Shown: positions 14,197 through 22,714, counted from the stretch's first letter. The stretch is 36,125 nucleotides of DNA from Candidatus Firestoneibacteriota bacterium (GCA_013286205.1 JABDGD010000021.1:1-36125); one strand, 5' to 3'. Numbers and translations are program-made. Notes: a model not told the origin generated them from the sequence alone.

Positions 14197-16452
14197 ATGA
14201 AATTTCTTAAACCACTATTTCAAATGGCCGCCTTTTTAATCCTCTGTTTTTTGACGTTTTCGGCCTCCGCAGCGGACCTGACCCATTATGTGGATCCTTT
14301 TGTGGGGACGGGTAAAACGGGCAACACCTTTCCGGGCGCTTTAGTGCCATGGGGCATGGTTTCGGTCAGCCCCCATAATGACTTAAAAGCTCCTTCCGGT
14401 TACAAACACGGCGCCCCCTACATTTATGGTTTTGGTCAAATTCATTTAAGCGGAACGGATTGTCCTGAGCTGGGTAATGTCATGCTGATGCCGACCACCG
14501 GCAAAATTGAGCCGCTGCTGGAAATGTGGCAATCTAAATACACCGATGAAGCCGCCAGTCCGGGTTTTTATAAAACCACACTTCTCAAAACAGGCGTCCT
14601 GGCTGAATTAACCGCGACCACCCGGGTGGGCGTTAGCCGGTTTATTTTTCCGGCGCAAAAGGGCGACGCGAATATCTTGATCGACCTGGGCCACCGGTTG
14701 ACCGACGATCCGGTATCGGTGACCTCGTTTGAATCCAAAGTTAAGATCAACAATCCGCAAGAGATTGAAGGCTACTCCGAAAGCGGCGATTTCTGCTCGA
14801 GCTATGCCGGAAACAAAGAGACGATCTATTTCGTGGCCCAGTTCAGCAAACCGGCTTTAGCCAAGGGAACCTGGAAAGACGGCAAACCTGATTCGGGCGA
14901 TGAGCAATCAGGGCGCAACATCGGAGCCTTTTTTACTTATTCGACCGCTGGCGGGGAGCCCATTGTGGTGAAGGTGGGTATTTCTTATGTGAGTATTGAG
15001 AATGCCCGGCTGAACTTGACGAAAGAATTCAGCGGTTGGGATTTTGAGGCGGCCCATGCAGCGGCCAAAAAAGCGTGGCAGTCAGAACTTTCCCGTATTC
15101 ATGTAGAAGGGCGTGAAGAAAAATACAAAATTTTTTACACCGCGCTTTATCACATGATGATCCACCCGGGAGTTTTTAGCGATGTGAACGGCGAGTATCA
15201 GGGCATGAATCACTCGGGCGTGAAGACGGCGTCGGATTACATCCGCTATAGCGTCTTTTCGCTTTGGAACACTTACCGCAATCTTCATCCCTTTCTTACT
15301 TTGTTTTATCCTGAACGGGAATTAGACATGGTGAAGAGTTTGACTGAAATGTCGAAAGAATCAGGCTGGATGCCCCGTTTTGAAATGGCGGGTTATGATA
15401 CGCAGGTGATGGTGGGCGCGCCGGCGGCGCCGGTGATCGCGGATACCTATTTGCAGGGTGTTGATAGTTTTGATGTGGAATCGGCCTATGAGGGAATGGC
15501 GAAAAGTTTAAACCCTGATGACAATCAGGTTTATGGCGGACTGAAATCTCTTTTGCAATATGGCTACATTCCCAAAAACGACAACAGCAAAGACCGCTTA
15601 TGGGGAACGGTGTCCACCAGTCTGGAATATGCTTATGACTATTGGTGCCTGGCCCAATTGGCAAGACAGCTTAAAAAAGAAAATGACTATAAAAAATATA
15701 TTCATCTGTCCGGAATTTACCGAAACCTCTATGACCCCTCGACGGGTTTTTTGAGACCAAAAAACCGTGACGGGTCTTGGTTTTCTCCCTTTGATCCTAC
15801 GGCGGTGGATGGTGATCAAAGCTGGAAGGGAAGCGGCGGACCTGGTTTTGTGGAAGGCAACGCATGGCAATATTTGTTTGGCGTGCCGCAAGACATTGAT
15901 GGCCTCAAGATGCTTCTGGGCGGGGATTCTGTTTTTGTCAGCCGTTTACAGGAGTGCTTTGACGGCGGTCACTATGACGCGACGAATGAGCCGGATTTGA
16001 CCTGGCCTTATTTGTTTGCGGAGGTACCCAAGGAAGGCTGGAGAACTCAAAAGCAAGTCCGCGATATCATGGACAAGTATTACAGCGATACGCCGGATGG
16101 TTTGCCCGGCAATGATGACGGCGGCACTTTGTCCGCCTGGTACTTATGGTCGGCTCTGGGTTTTTATCCCGTTTGCCCGGCCAGCAACGAATACGAAATC
16201 GGCAGTCCTTTATTTAAACTCGTGCAGGTTCACATCAATAAGTCCTTTTACCCGGGCGGAACCTTGACCATTAAGTCGATCAATAACTCTGATCGAAACC
16301 GCTATATCCGGTCAGTTTTGGTGAACGGTGAGGACTATAAAAAAAGCCGTTTAAAACATGAAACACTGGTCAGCGGAACTTCTATTGTTTTTAAGATGGA
16401 TTCTGAGCCCGCGCAACAGCCCGCTGCCGCGGTTTCGTCAGAAAAACCCTGA
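14197..16452 (+). CDS. Secreted glycoside hydrolase family 92 (alpha-mannosidase-like)
   Basis: 751 residues. A signal peptide (about 1-26) ends SASA before ADLTHYV. The mature start YVDPFVGTGKTGNTFPGALVPW is split into the conserved GH92 opening, followed by GFGQIHLSGTDCPELGN. The C-terminal (alpha/alpha)6 part contains HYDATNEPDLTWPYLF, whose E598 aligns with the general acid, and PGNDDGGTLSAWY, whose D640/D641 fit the calcium-assisted base pair, then ALGFYPVCP. GH92 enzymes are exo-acting, calcium-dependent alpha-mannosidases, commonly alpha-1,2. Length matches the family. It would act in the periplasm or outside on mannosylated glycans. It is a lone gene with no transporter or other hydrolases nearby, so whether it is for feeding or for trimming the cell's own glycans is open. 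Confidence 0.92.
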   Translation: MKFLKPLFQMAAFLILCFLTFSASAADLTHYVDPFVGTGKTGNTFPGALVPWGMVSVSPHNDLKAPSGYKHGAPYIYGFGQIHLSGTDCPELGNVMLMPTTGKIEPLLEMWQSKYTDEAASPGFYKTTLLKTGVLAELTATTRVGVSRFIFPAQKGDANILIDLGHRLTDDPVSVTSFESKVKINNPQEIEGYSESGDFCSSYAGNKETIYFVAQFSKPALAKGTWKDGKPDSGDEQSGRNIGAFFTYSTAGGEPIVVKVGISYVSIENARLNLTKEFSGWDFEAAHAAAKKAWQSELSRIHVEGREEKYKIFYTALYHMMIHPGVFSDVNGEYQGMNHSGVKTASDYIRYSVFSLWNTYRNLHPFLTLFYPERELDMVKSLTEMSKESGWMPRFEMAGYDTQVMVGAPAAPVIADTYLQGVDSFDVESAYEGMAKSLNPDDNQVYGGLKSLLQYGYIPKNDNSKDRLWGTVSTSLEYAYDYWCLAQLARQLKKENDYKKYIHLSGIYRNLYDPSTGFLRPKNRDGSWFSPFDPTAVDGDQSWKGSGGPGFVEGNAWQYLFGVPQDIDGLKMLLGGDSVFVSRLQECFDGGHYDATNEPDLTWPYLFAEVPKEGWRTQKQVRDIMDKYYSDTPDGLPGNDDGGTLSAWYLWSALGFYPVCPASNEYEIGSPLFKLVQVHINKSFYPGGTLTIKSINNSDRNRYIRSVLVNGEDYKKSRLKHETLVSGTSIVFKMDSEPAQQPAAAVSSEKP

Positions 16453-16453
16453 T

Positions 16454-16472
16454 ATTTGAGGGTTCTCAAACC
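16454..16472 (+). other. Short hairpin after the GH92 gene
   Basis: TTTGAG-GGTT-CTCAAA forms a six-pair stem with a four-base loop just after the stop codon at 16452. There is no T run behind it, so it is at best a weak terminator or an mRNA 3' end stabiliser. Confidence 0.35.
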
Positions 16473-16481
16473 CCATAAATC

Positions 16482-16511
16482 TTGTGATTTTCCAACCCCT
16501 TATGCTATAAC
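16482..16511 (+). promoter_or_regulatory. Promoter of the rpsB operon
   Basis: TTGTGA (16482-16487) and TATAAC (16506-16511) are 18 bases apart, a fair sigma70-type match. It lies about 165 bases upstream of rpsB and directly before the structured leader. It likely drives rpsB-tsf and perhaps the genes through cdsA. Confidence 0.6.
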
Positions 16512-16515
16512 CATA

Positions 16516-16674
16516 CGGCTTTGGCAGGCCTTTTAGGCCCAGCCGAAGTGGGTAGCCTTCGGGCGCTCAATTCTCACGCTTGTTGCTGTTCCTTTTTGTG
16601 GCCCTACGGGGTTTTAAAGGAATTCACCTTCGGGTGGAAAGCACTAGCGGTGGAACAACTAAAGGAGTCGTACC
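16516..16674 (+). promoter_or_regulatory. Structured rpsB mRNA leader with several small hairpins
   Basis: The 160-base leader between promoter and rpsB holds a two-part stem: CGGCT (16516-16520) pairs with AGCCG (16541-16545), and inside it GGCCT-TTT-AGGCC (16527-16539). Then come GCC-TTCG-GGC (16555-16564), CCC-TACG-GGG (16602-16611) and CACC-TTCG-GGTG (16625-16636). Three of the loops are UNCG tetraloops, which are unusually stable in RNA. The last hairpin is 24 bases before the AAAGGAG site. A long structured leader before rpsB is consistent with feedback control by S2, but I cannot match it to a known S2 leader family. Confidence 0.5.
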
Positions 16675-17646
16675 ATGATGTCTGTATCTATGAAGCAGTT
16701 GTTGGAAGCTGGTGTGCATTTCGGTCACCAGACCCGCCGTTGGAATCCCAAGATGTCTCTCTATATTTTCGGAGAACGTAACGGGATCCATATCATTGAC
16801 TTACAAAAAACAGTTAAGAAACTCAAAGAAGCCTACCAGTTCACCAAAGATTTGGCCGCTACTGGCGAAACCATTGTGTTCGTCGGCACCAAGAAGCAAG
16901 CCCAAGACGCGATCCGTGAAGAAGCTGACCGCTGCGGCATGCCTTATGTTAATTACCGCTGGTTGGGCGGCATGTTGACCAATTTCGCCACTGTTAAGAA
17001 ATCCATCAACTATTTAAAAGAACTCGAAAGCATTTCTGAAAAAGAAATGTCTGAACGTTCCAAAAAAGAACAATCCATGTTGAAGAAAGACAAAGAAAAA
17101 CTGGTCCGTTCCTTGGGCGGTATCAAAAACATGCCGAAGCTGCCGGGCGCTATCTTTGTCATCGATACTAAAAAAGAACACATCGCCGTCATGGAAGCCC
17201 GCAAGTTGGGTATTCCGGTTATCGCGGTGGTGGATACCAATTGCGATCCCAGCGTCATTGACGTGGTGGTTCCGGGTAACGACGACGCTATCCGCGCCGT
17301 GAAGCTCATGGCTTCCGTGATGGCTAGCGCCATTTTGGAAGGCCGCTCGAAAGAACTCGAAGGCAAAGAAATTTCAGCTGACGGCGTGGTTGCTGTGGGT
17401 GGAGTGGGCGAAGAAATGTTGGCCGCTGCCGCTCAAGAAGCCGCTGGCGAAGCTGAAGGCGAAACAGTCGCTGAAATCGCTGCCGAAGTCGGCGCCCCGG
17501 TGGGTGCTGAGCTTTTGGTGAACAGCGTGGAAACTTTGGCCGGCGACGCGAAGACCGTGGCCGCTCTGGCCGACGAATTGGCTGACGAAAAAGTCGAACG
17601 TATCAAGACCAAACACGTTCGCGATGACAAAGCCAAAAAGTCTTAA
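16675..17646 (+). CDS. rpsB: 30S ribosomal protein S2
   Basis: 323 residues. The core (about 1-230) is clear: [63 protein letters not shown] and [13 protein letters not shown]2 binds the 30S subunit late, near the mRNA exit. The usual length is 230-260 residues; here about 80 extra residues follow, first Ala/Glu-rich, then ending in a Lys/Arg-rich tail ([10 protein letters not shown]). Such C-terminal extensions occur in several lineages. Two ATGs in a row (16675, 16678) could start it; AAAGGAG at 16661-16667 suits the first. It begins the rpsB-tsf-pyrH-frr-uppS-cdsA set. Confidence 0.97.
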   Translation: MMSVSMKQLLEAGVHFGHQTRRWNPKMSLYIFGERNGIHIIDLQKTVKKLKEAYQFTKDLAATGETIVFVGTKKQAQDAIREEADRCGMPYVNYRWLGGMLTNFATVKKSINYLKELESISEKEMSERSKKEQSMLKKDKEKLVRSLGGIKNMPKLPGAIFVIDTKKEHIAVMEARKLGIPVIAVVDTNCDPSVIDVVVPGNDDAIRAVKLMASVMASAILEGRSKELEGKEISADGVVAVGGVGEEMLAAAAQEAAGEAEGETVAEIAAEVGAPVGAELLVNSVETLAGDAKTVAALADELADEKVERIKTKHVRDDKAKKS

Positions 17647-17691
17647 GTTTTAGAATTTTCGATATCTATTTAATCATGGAGAGGTTTTGAA

Positions 17692-18282
17692 ATGGAAATC
17701 ACGGCGAAAATGGTCGGCGACTTACGGGAAAAATCCGGAGCCGGCATGATGGATTGTAAAAAGGCCTTGTCTGAAACACAGGGCGATTTTGAGAAGGCTA
17801 TTCTTTGGCTTCGCGAAAAAGGCATGTCCCAAGTGGCGAAGCGTTCGGGACGCAGCGCGAACCAAGGCATGATCGGCAGCTATGTTCACAGCGGTAAAGT
17901 GGGCGTGCTGATTGAAGTGAACTGCGAAACCGATTTCGTGGCCAAGACGGACGACTTCCAAAACTTAGCGAAGGAATTGGCCATGCAAGTGGCCGCTTCC
18001 ATGCCCAAGTATGTGAGCCGTGAGGAAGTACCGGCTGCTGAACTGGAACAGGAACGGGTTCTTTATTTAAAAGAAGCTAAGGAATCAGGCAAGCCTGAGG
18101 CCGTTCAAGCCAAGATCGCGGAAGGCAAAATCGAAAGCTATTACAAGCAAGTCTGCTTGATTGATCAGCCTTATATCCGTGAGCCGAAGAAGTCTGTGAA
18201 GCAATACGTCACCGAAGTCGCCGCGAAACTCGGCGAAAACGTGGTCGTGAAGCGCTTTGCTCGGTTACAATTAGGCGAATAA
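17692..18282 (+). CDS. tsf: Elongation factor Ts
   Basis: 196 residues. It is the nucleotide exchange factor that releases GDP from EF-Tu. The N-terminal UBA-like domain holds VGDLREKSGAGMMDCKKAL, and the core holds VNCETDFVAKTDDF, the TDFVA element that inserts into EF-Tu. The C-terminal YVTEVAAKLGENVVVKRFAR is present. It is the short form (about 200 residues, as in Thermus), lacking the longer second core half and coiled coil of the Escherichia coli protein. GGAGAGG precedes the ATG. It follows rpsB by 45 bases. Confidence 0.97.
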   Translation: MEITAKMVGDLREKSGAGMMDCKKALSETQGDFEKAILWLREKGMSQVAKRSGRSANQGMIGSYVHSGKVGVLIEVNCETDFVAKTDDFQNLAKELAMQVAASMPKYVSREEVPAAELEQERVLYLKEAKESGKPEAVQAKIAEGKIESYYKQVCLIDQPYIREPKKSVKQYVTEVAAKLGENVVVKRFARLQLGE

Positions 18283-18292
18283 GCTTTAGTCG

Positions 18293-18327
18293 CGCGGAAA
18301 CTCCTCAACGGTTGCGGTGTTTCCGCG
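18293..18327 (+). other. Strong hairpin between tsf and pyrH
   Basis: CGCGGAAAC (18293-18301) is an exact inverted repeat of GTTTCCGCG (18319-18327), a nine-pair stem with a 17-base loop that itself holds CAA-CGG-TTG. It is not followed by a T run. It ends 19 bases before the pyrH ATG, so it could be a partial terminator, an RNA processing site, or a modulator that sets tsf versus pyrH output. Confidence 0.55.
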
Positions 18328-18346
18328 TTGAAAGTTTGGGGAAACC

Positions 18347-19084
18347 ATGGCCGCTTCTAAATCTTCGAAGAAAAAATCCGCTTACAAAAGAATCCTTTTA
18401 AAACTCTCCGGCGAAGCTCTGGCTGGCGACAACATGCACCGTATTGACGAAAAGGTCGTTCACTCAATCGCGCAGGCGGTTTATGAAGTCAGCCGCACGG
18501 GTGTTCAAGTGGCTCTCGTTATTGGCGGCGGTAATATTTACCGCGGGGCTGACGGCGAACGCATGGGCATGGACCGTGTGACCAGTGATTACATGGGCAT
18601 GCTGGCCACAGTCATTAACGCTCTGGCTCTTCAAAATGGTTTAGAAAAAGTGGGCGCCATTACCCGTGTTCAAAGCTCCATCGAAATGTCTAAAGTCGCT
18701 GAACCGTACATCCGCCGTAAAGCTTTGCGCCACTTAGAAAAGGGACGCATCGTCATTTTCGCCGCGGGCACTGGCAATCCTTATTTCACCACCGATACGG
18801 CCGCGGCCCTCAGGGCCATTGAAATCGGCGCGGACGCTATTTTCAAAGCCACTAATGTTGACGGTATTTACACCGCTGATCCGAAGAAAGATCCGAAGGC
18901 AAAGAAATTTAAAGAAATCACTTTCATTGACGCTATCAACAAACGCCTCAAAGTGATGGATACGACCGCTTTGACGCTTTGCATGGAAAATAAATTGCCG
19001 ATCGTGGTTTTTGATCTGCACAAGTCCGGCAATATCCGCCGGGCGGTGGCGGGTGAAGCTATTGGGACACTAGTCAAAAATTAA
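18347..19084 (+). CDS. pyrH: UMP kinase
   Basis: 245 residues. Hexameric bacterial UMP kinase of the amino-acid-kinase fold, converting UMP to UDP with ATP in pyrimidine nucleotide synthesis. Signatures are [15 protein letters not shown] at the start, [54 protein letters not shown] and [16 protein letters not shown]. The C-terminus has [16 protein letters not shown]. The basic, Ser/Lys-rich first 14 residues precede the conserved core. A GGGGA purine stretch precedes the ATG. It lies in the standard place between tsf and frr. Confidence 0.98.
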   Translation: MAASKSSKKKSAYKRILLKLSGEALAGDNMHRIDEKVVHSIAQAVYEVSRTGVQVALVIGGGNIYRGADGERMGMDRVTSDYMGMLATVINALALQNGLEKVGAITRVQSSIEMSKVAEPYIRRKALRHLEKGRIVIFAAGTGNPYFTTDTAAALRAIEIGADAIFKATNVDGIYTADPKKDPKAKKFKEITFIDAINKRLKVMDTTALTLCMENKLPIVVFDLHKSGNIRRAVAGEAIGTLVKN

Positions 19085-19109
19085 CAACCCCTCAACAGGA
19101 GAGTCTGTC

Positions 19110-19667
19110 ATGGCTGACGCGAATCAAATTTTGACTGAAACCGAAGCGAAGATGAAAAAAGCGATTGAGTCGACCAAGCATGATTTCTCTTTGGTCCGCA
19201 CGGGCCGCGCTTCCTCGGGCTTGGTAGAGCACATTAAAGTTTTGTATTACGAAGCTCTCACGCCTTTAAGCCAGGTAGCCAACATTACGGTTCCTGACGC
19301 GCGCACACTGGAAATCAAACCCTGGGATCCCACTATTTTGCAGGAAATTGAAAAAGCCATTTTCAAAAGTGATATCGGAATTACGCCGAACAACGACGGT
19401 AAAGTGATCCGCTTAAGCATGCCGCCTTTGACGGAAGAACGCCGTAAAGATTTCGTCAAAATGGTGAAGAAGCACGCGGAGGACGGCAAGGTCGCTATCC
19501 GCAATATCCGCCAGGATTCCAACAAGGCCCTCGACCAGCTCAAAAAAGATATCGGTGAAGATGATTTTAAGAAATTCCACGAACGCATTCAAAAAACAAC
19601 CGACGCGAACATTCAAGAAGTGATCAAGCTGAGCGAACATAAAGAAAAAGAAATTATGGAGTTCTGA
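19110..19667 (+). CDS. frr: Ribosome recycling factor
   Basis: 185 residues, the usual length. With EF-G it splits the post-termination ribosome. The three-helix bundle region begins with ETEAKMKKAIESTKHDFSLVRTGRAS; the hinge and beta-domain hold YYEALTPLSQVANI and PDARTLEIKPWD; the second half of the bundle has GKVIRLSMPPLTEERRKDFVK and a C-terminal helix. AGGAG precedes the ATG. It starts 26 bases after pyrH and ends 10 bases before uppS. Confidence 0.98.
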   Translation: MADANQILTETEAKMKKAIESTKHDFSLVRTGRASSGLVEHIKVLYYEALTPLSQVANITVPDARTLEIKPWDPTILQEIEKAIFKSDIGITPNNDGKVIRLSMPPLTEERRKDFVKMVKKHAEDGKVAIRNIRQDSNKALDQLKKDIGEDDFKKFHERIQKTTDANIQEVIKLSEHKEKEIMEF

Positions 19668-19676
19668 GGACTCGGT

Positions 19677-20459
19677 TTGCAAACGGTTAAAAAAGACGCT
19701 CTTCTCAAAAAATATCATTTAAAACCGGTTCTGCCTAAACATGTGGCGATCATCATGGACGGGAATGGCCGATGGGCCCAAAAGCGCCACTTGCCCCGCA
19801 TCGCGGGCCACCGGGCGGGAGCGCATTCGATTCGGGAATTGGTTCGATTAGCGGGTGAATTGGGAATTGAAGCACTGACCCTTTACGCCTTTTCGACCGA
19901 AAACTGGAAACGCCCCCCTCAAGAAGTCCGCCTCCTGATGCAGCTTCTCAAACAATACTTGCGCAATGAAGTGAAAGAACTTTTACAAAACAATGTGCGT
20001 CTTCAAACCATCGGAAACCGCAAAGATTTGCCCGGCGAAATTCAAAAGGAACTCGAAAAATCCATTCAGGCCACGGCCCATTGTACGGGGTTAACTTTGG
20101 TGCTGGCTTTGTCTTACAGCGGACGGGCTGATATTACGAACGCGGTTAAACAAATCGCCGCTCAAGTGAAGTCCGGAAAATTAAAAGTCGATTCGATTAC
20201 AGAGAAAATGATCACCAGCGCTTTGTCGACATCGGATTTGCCGGAGGTCGATTTTCTCATCCGCACCAGCGGGGAAGTGCGAATTTCCAATTTTCTTTTG
20301 TGGGAACTGGCCTATTCTGAAATTTACATCACCAAGACGCTTTGGCCTGATTTTAAAACCAAAAGTTTTATTGAGGCGTTAAAAGATTTTCAAGGCCGGC
20401 AAAGACGTTTTGGCGGAGTAACTAATATTATCGGGAGCTTTACCAAATGGGCACGTTAA
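19677..20459 (+). CDS. uppS: Isoprenyl transferase (undecaprenyl diphosphate synthase)
   Basis: 260 residues. It condenses isopentenyl diphosphate onto farnesyl diphosphate in cis to make the lipid carrier for peptidoglycan and surface glycans. HVAIIMDGNGRWA contains the catalytic aspartate D28, followed by GHRAGAHSIRELV, YAFSTENWKRP, and RTSGEVRISNFLLWELAYSE with the IPP-binding arginines. The start is TTG at 19677: GAGGA ends six bases before it, and no ATG lies before the conserved core. It overlaps cdsA by 13 bases. Its product serves the glycan ligase cluster elsewhere in the window. Confidence 0.97.
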   Translation: MQTVKKDALLKKYHLKPVLPKHVAIIMDGNGRWAQKRHLPRIAGHRAGAHSIRELVRLAGELGIEALTLYAFSTENWKRPPQEVRLLMQLLKQYLRNEVKELLQNNVRLQTIGNRKDLPGEIQKELEKSIQATAHCTGLTLVLALSYSGRADITNAVKQIAAQVKSGKLKVDSITEKMITSALSTSDLPEVDFLIRTSGEVRISNFLLWELAYSEIYITKTLWPDFKTKSFIEALKDFQGRQRRFGGVTNIIGSFTKWAR

Positions 20460-21277
20460 CCAAACGGGTTTTAGTAGCGCTGGTGGCTATCCCTATTCTT
20501 TTATTTTTAACCTTCTGGGGAATAACCCTTCCGTTCAAGTTGGTGACTTTGGTGGCCCTGATCCTGGCCCTGTTGGAATATCTGCAATTAGCTTATGAAG
20601 ACAAAATTAAACCACAGAGAACCGAAGGCATCATTTCGCTCATCATCATTTTGCTGCCGTTTGTTTATAAACCGTTTTTTGATTGGTCCGCTGAAACCAG
20701 CATTCTGGCGGTTCTGTTTGTTTTAAATCTTTCCTTTTTGTGGTCCCAGCGCACGGTCAAGCGGATGATTGTGACTGTCAGCGTAACCTTTTTAGGTGTG
20801 GCCTATTTCGCTTTTTTTGGCGGTTATTTTTTCCGGCTTCATGAGATGTCCAACGGCGGGTGGCTTTTACTCTGGCTCTATATCTCAACCTGGGCTTATG
20901 ACACGGGCGGCTACTTCGCGGGCGGCTGGTGGGGCAAACACAAGCTGGCGCCGGAAGTTTCCCCTAAAAAATCTTGGGAAGGCTGCTTGGGCGGGTTTGT
21001 TCTTTCCGTGGCGGGGCTTTATCTGTTGTGGCAGTTTGCCCCGGCTTATTCTCGAATTTTCAATTTGTTAGATGTGGTGATTTTGGCCGCGCTTCTCTCT
21101 TTCTTCGGCCAAATTGGCGATCTGGTGGAATCAATTATGAAACGCAGTTTATCCGCGAAAGACTCCGGATCCTTTTTTCCGGGTCATGGCGGAGTTTTTG
21201 ACCGAATTGATAGTTTGCTGTTTAACGCGCCGGTTCTTTATTTTTATTTAGTGATTTTTAAACACATACAAGTTTGA
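20447..21277 (+). CDS. cdsA: Phosphatidate cytidylyltransferase
   Basis: 276 residues with seven or eight membrane segments. It makes CDP-diacylglycerol from phosphatidate and CTP, the branch point of phospholipid synthesis. Family signature: SPKKSWEGCLGGF, then GDLVESIMKRSLSAKDSGSF and FPGHGGVFDRIDSLL, whose acidic residues hold the metal ions. GGGAG precedes the ATG inside the uppS reading frame, so the two genes are translationally coupled. It is the last member of the operon. The dxr gene that often follows in other bacteria is absent here and a GHMP kinase is found instead. Confidence 0.96.
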   Translation: MGTLTKRVLVALVAIPILLFLTFWGITLPFKLVTLVALILALLEYLQLAYEDKIKPQRTEGIISLIIILLPFVYKPFFDWSAETSILAVLFVLNLSFLWSQRTVKRMIVTVSVTFLGVAYFAFFGGYFFRLHEMSNGGWLLLWLYISTWAYDTGGYFAGGWWGKHKLAPEVSPKKSWEGCLGGFVLSVAGLYLLWQFAPAYSRIFNLLDVVILAALLSFFGQIGDLVESIMKRSLSAKDSGSFFPGHGGVFDRIDSLLFNAPVLYFYLVIFKHIQV

Positions 21278-21328
21278 GCTCCTTGGCGGTTTTCGAAGCG
21301 TCAAGGCTAAATCCACCTGGAGGAAGCT

Positions 21329-22540
21329 ATGTCGCTCGAAGATATCGTCAAGAAAGCACAGTCCACTTTTTTTCATCAATTTGGCGGGGATCCCACCCGT
21401 AAAGTCACCTTCGTCGCGGCGCCCAGCCGTATCACCCTTTTAGGCGGAGAATATACCGAAGCGGTTGACGGCTTTAGTTTGTTGGCCGGCGGCAGCCATA
21501 CCATTGTGGTGGGCGCCCAACGCCGCAGCGACAAACAGGCGGTTATTTATTCCCTTAAGTACGATGAAAAAATCAAAGCCAATTTACCCACGCTTAAGTT
21601 TGACCGGGCCGACGGATGGGCAAACTATTCCAAGGGTGTGCTCTATTTCTACGAACGCACGGGCCGAAAATTAGAAGGCATTCAAATGGTGATCGCGGGT
21701 GATGTGCCCGAAGGAATGGGTCTGGGCGTTTCAGCTTCCATCACCGGGGCTACTGGCGGGGTTTGTAATCTTTTGGGCGCTAATCCGCTCGATAACGCGA
21801 CCTTATCCAAACTGTGTCACCGGGTGGAAAGCCAATTTTTCAATCAACGCGGCGACTATTTTTCAGCCTTTGCGGTTTGTTTCGCTAAAAAAGATCATTT
21901 GGTTACTTTTGATGCCCGCAGCTTTAAGCCTGATTACATTCCTTTTGATTCGAAAAACTATAAGTTGGTGGTAGTTGACAGCGTAGTACGCAAAAAGGAA
22001 CGCGAGGAAGAATTTAAAAAACGCCTGGAACTTTTTCAGCAATTGCTGGTCGAGATCCGCAAACACGTTCCCAAAGTGATTTCTTTAAGAGACGTGGACA
22101 CCGAAGCTTATGAAACCGCCCGCAAAAAAATCGACATCGTCACCCGTAAGCGGTTGGACCATGTTATTTATGAAAATAGCCGCGTGAAGCGCGCCAAGGA
22201 TATTTTGGGCAGGGGTGACTATGCAGGCTTCGGCAACCTGCTCAACGAGTCGCATGATTCTTTGGTGGATAAACTCAAAGTCAGCTGTGAGGAAGTGGAT
22301 ATCCTGACCGGCGTGGTTCGTTCTCAGCCGGGCTGTTTAGGCTCGAGAATGATGGGTATTGGCTGGGGCGGCTCTTTGGTTTGCCTGGTAAAAGCGGCGG
22401 ATGTGACGGCTTTTGTGGACCGGGTGAAGGGCGACTATAAACATAAGGTTAATATGAACGCTCAAGTTTTCGTGAATGAGCCGCAGGATGGCGTGCGGGA
22501 AGTCATGCCTGCCGCTTTAAGCGCTAACACGTCGCTTTAA
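21329..22540 (+). CDS. GHMP kinase of the galactokinase family, divergent sugar-binding motif
   Basis: 403 residues with GGAGGA before the ATG. The overall order of galactokinase motifs is kept. Motif 1 reads SRITLLGGEYTEAVDG (33-48) where galactokinases have GRxNLIGEHxDY; motif 2 reads PEGMGLGVSASITGA (128-141) for GLSSSA; RGDYFSAF keeps an aspartate (D176) at the place of the catalytic one; NESHDSL (306-312) and GSRMMGIGWGGS (338-349) are the helix and the third glycine motif. Compared with galactokinase, the His and Asp that hold galactose (in GEHxDY) appear replaced by Tyr42 and Glu44, and a glycine is added. The protein is therefore likely a sugar or sugar-like 1-kinase of the GHMP fold but the substrate need not be galactose. 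It follows cdsA by 51 bases and may be co-transcribed. Confidence 0.8.
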   Translation: MSLEDIVKKAQSTFFHQFGGDPTRKVTFVAAPSRITLLGGEYTEAVDGFSLLAGGSHTIVVGAQRRSDKQAVIYSLKYDEKIKANLPTLKFDRADGWANYSKGVLYFYERTGRKLEGIQMVIAGDVPEGMGLGVSASITGATGGVCNLLGANPLDNATLSKLCHRVESQFFNQRGDYFSAFAVCFAKKDHLVTFDARSFKPDYIPFDSKNYKLVVVDSVVRKKEREEEFKKRLELFQQLLVEIRKHVPKVISLRDVDTEAYETARKKIDIVTRKRLDHVIYENSRVKRAKDILGRGDYAGFGNLLNESHDSLVDKLKVSCEEVDILTGVVRSQPGCLGSRMMGIGWGGSLVCLVKAADVTAFVDRVKGDYKHKVNMNAQVFVNEPQDGVREVMPAALSANTSL

Positions 22541-22591
22541 AAGCTTTGGATAGGGTGAAAACCGGGGTTTTTAGGTCATTTTCAGGTTAAA

Positions 22592-22628
22592 GGATTGGCT
22601 AAATAGGCTGTTTTTTGGTTTCCAATCC
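22592..22628 (+). repeat. Inverted repeat GGATTGG / CCAATCC
   Basis: GGATTGG (22592-22598) and CCAATCC (22622-22628) form a seven-pair stem around a 23-base loop that contains a run of six T. It overlaps the likely -35 region of the downstream promoter, so it could act as an operator or as the end of the GHMP kinase transcript. A further weak hairpin (AAAAC-CGGG-GTTTT) precedes it at about 22559-22572. Confidence 0.4.
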
Positions 22629-22646
22629 CTTTTAGCTAATTATAAT
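22619..22646 (+). promoter_or_regulatory. Promoter for the first TPR-barrel gene
   Basis: TATAAT at 22641-22646 is a perfect -10. TTTCCA at 22619-22624 is a 4/6 match to the -35 box at 16-base spacing. The transcript would carry a leader of about 60 bases to the ATG at 22715, with GGAGG at 22705-22709. Together with the terminator at 24170-24201 this defines a single-gene unit. Confidence 0.6.
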
Positions 22647-22714
22647 GACTGCCTCGGTTGCCTCTATGAATCCGTGTCTCTGCATCGAATGAAAAAATAG
22701 CTTTGGAGGCTGTG

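Noticed and set aside
22666..22692. Eight-codon mini-ORF (MNPCLCIE) in the leader of the first TPR-barrel gene
   Set aside because: No ribosome binding site precedes it and there are no repeated regulatory codons or alternative hairpins, so a leader-peptide attenuator is not supported.
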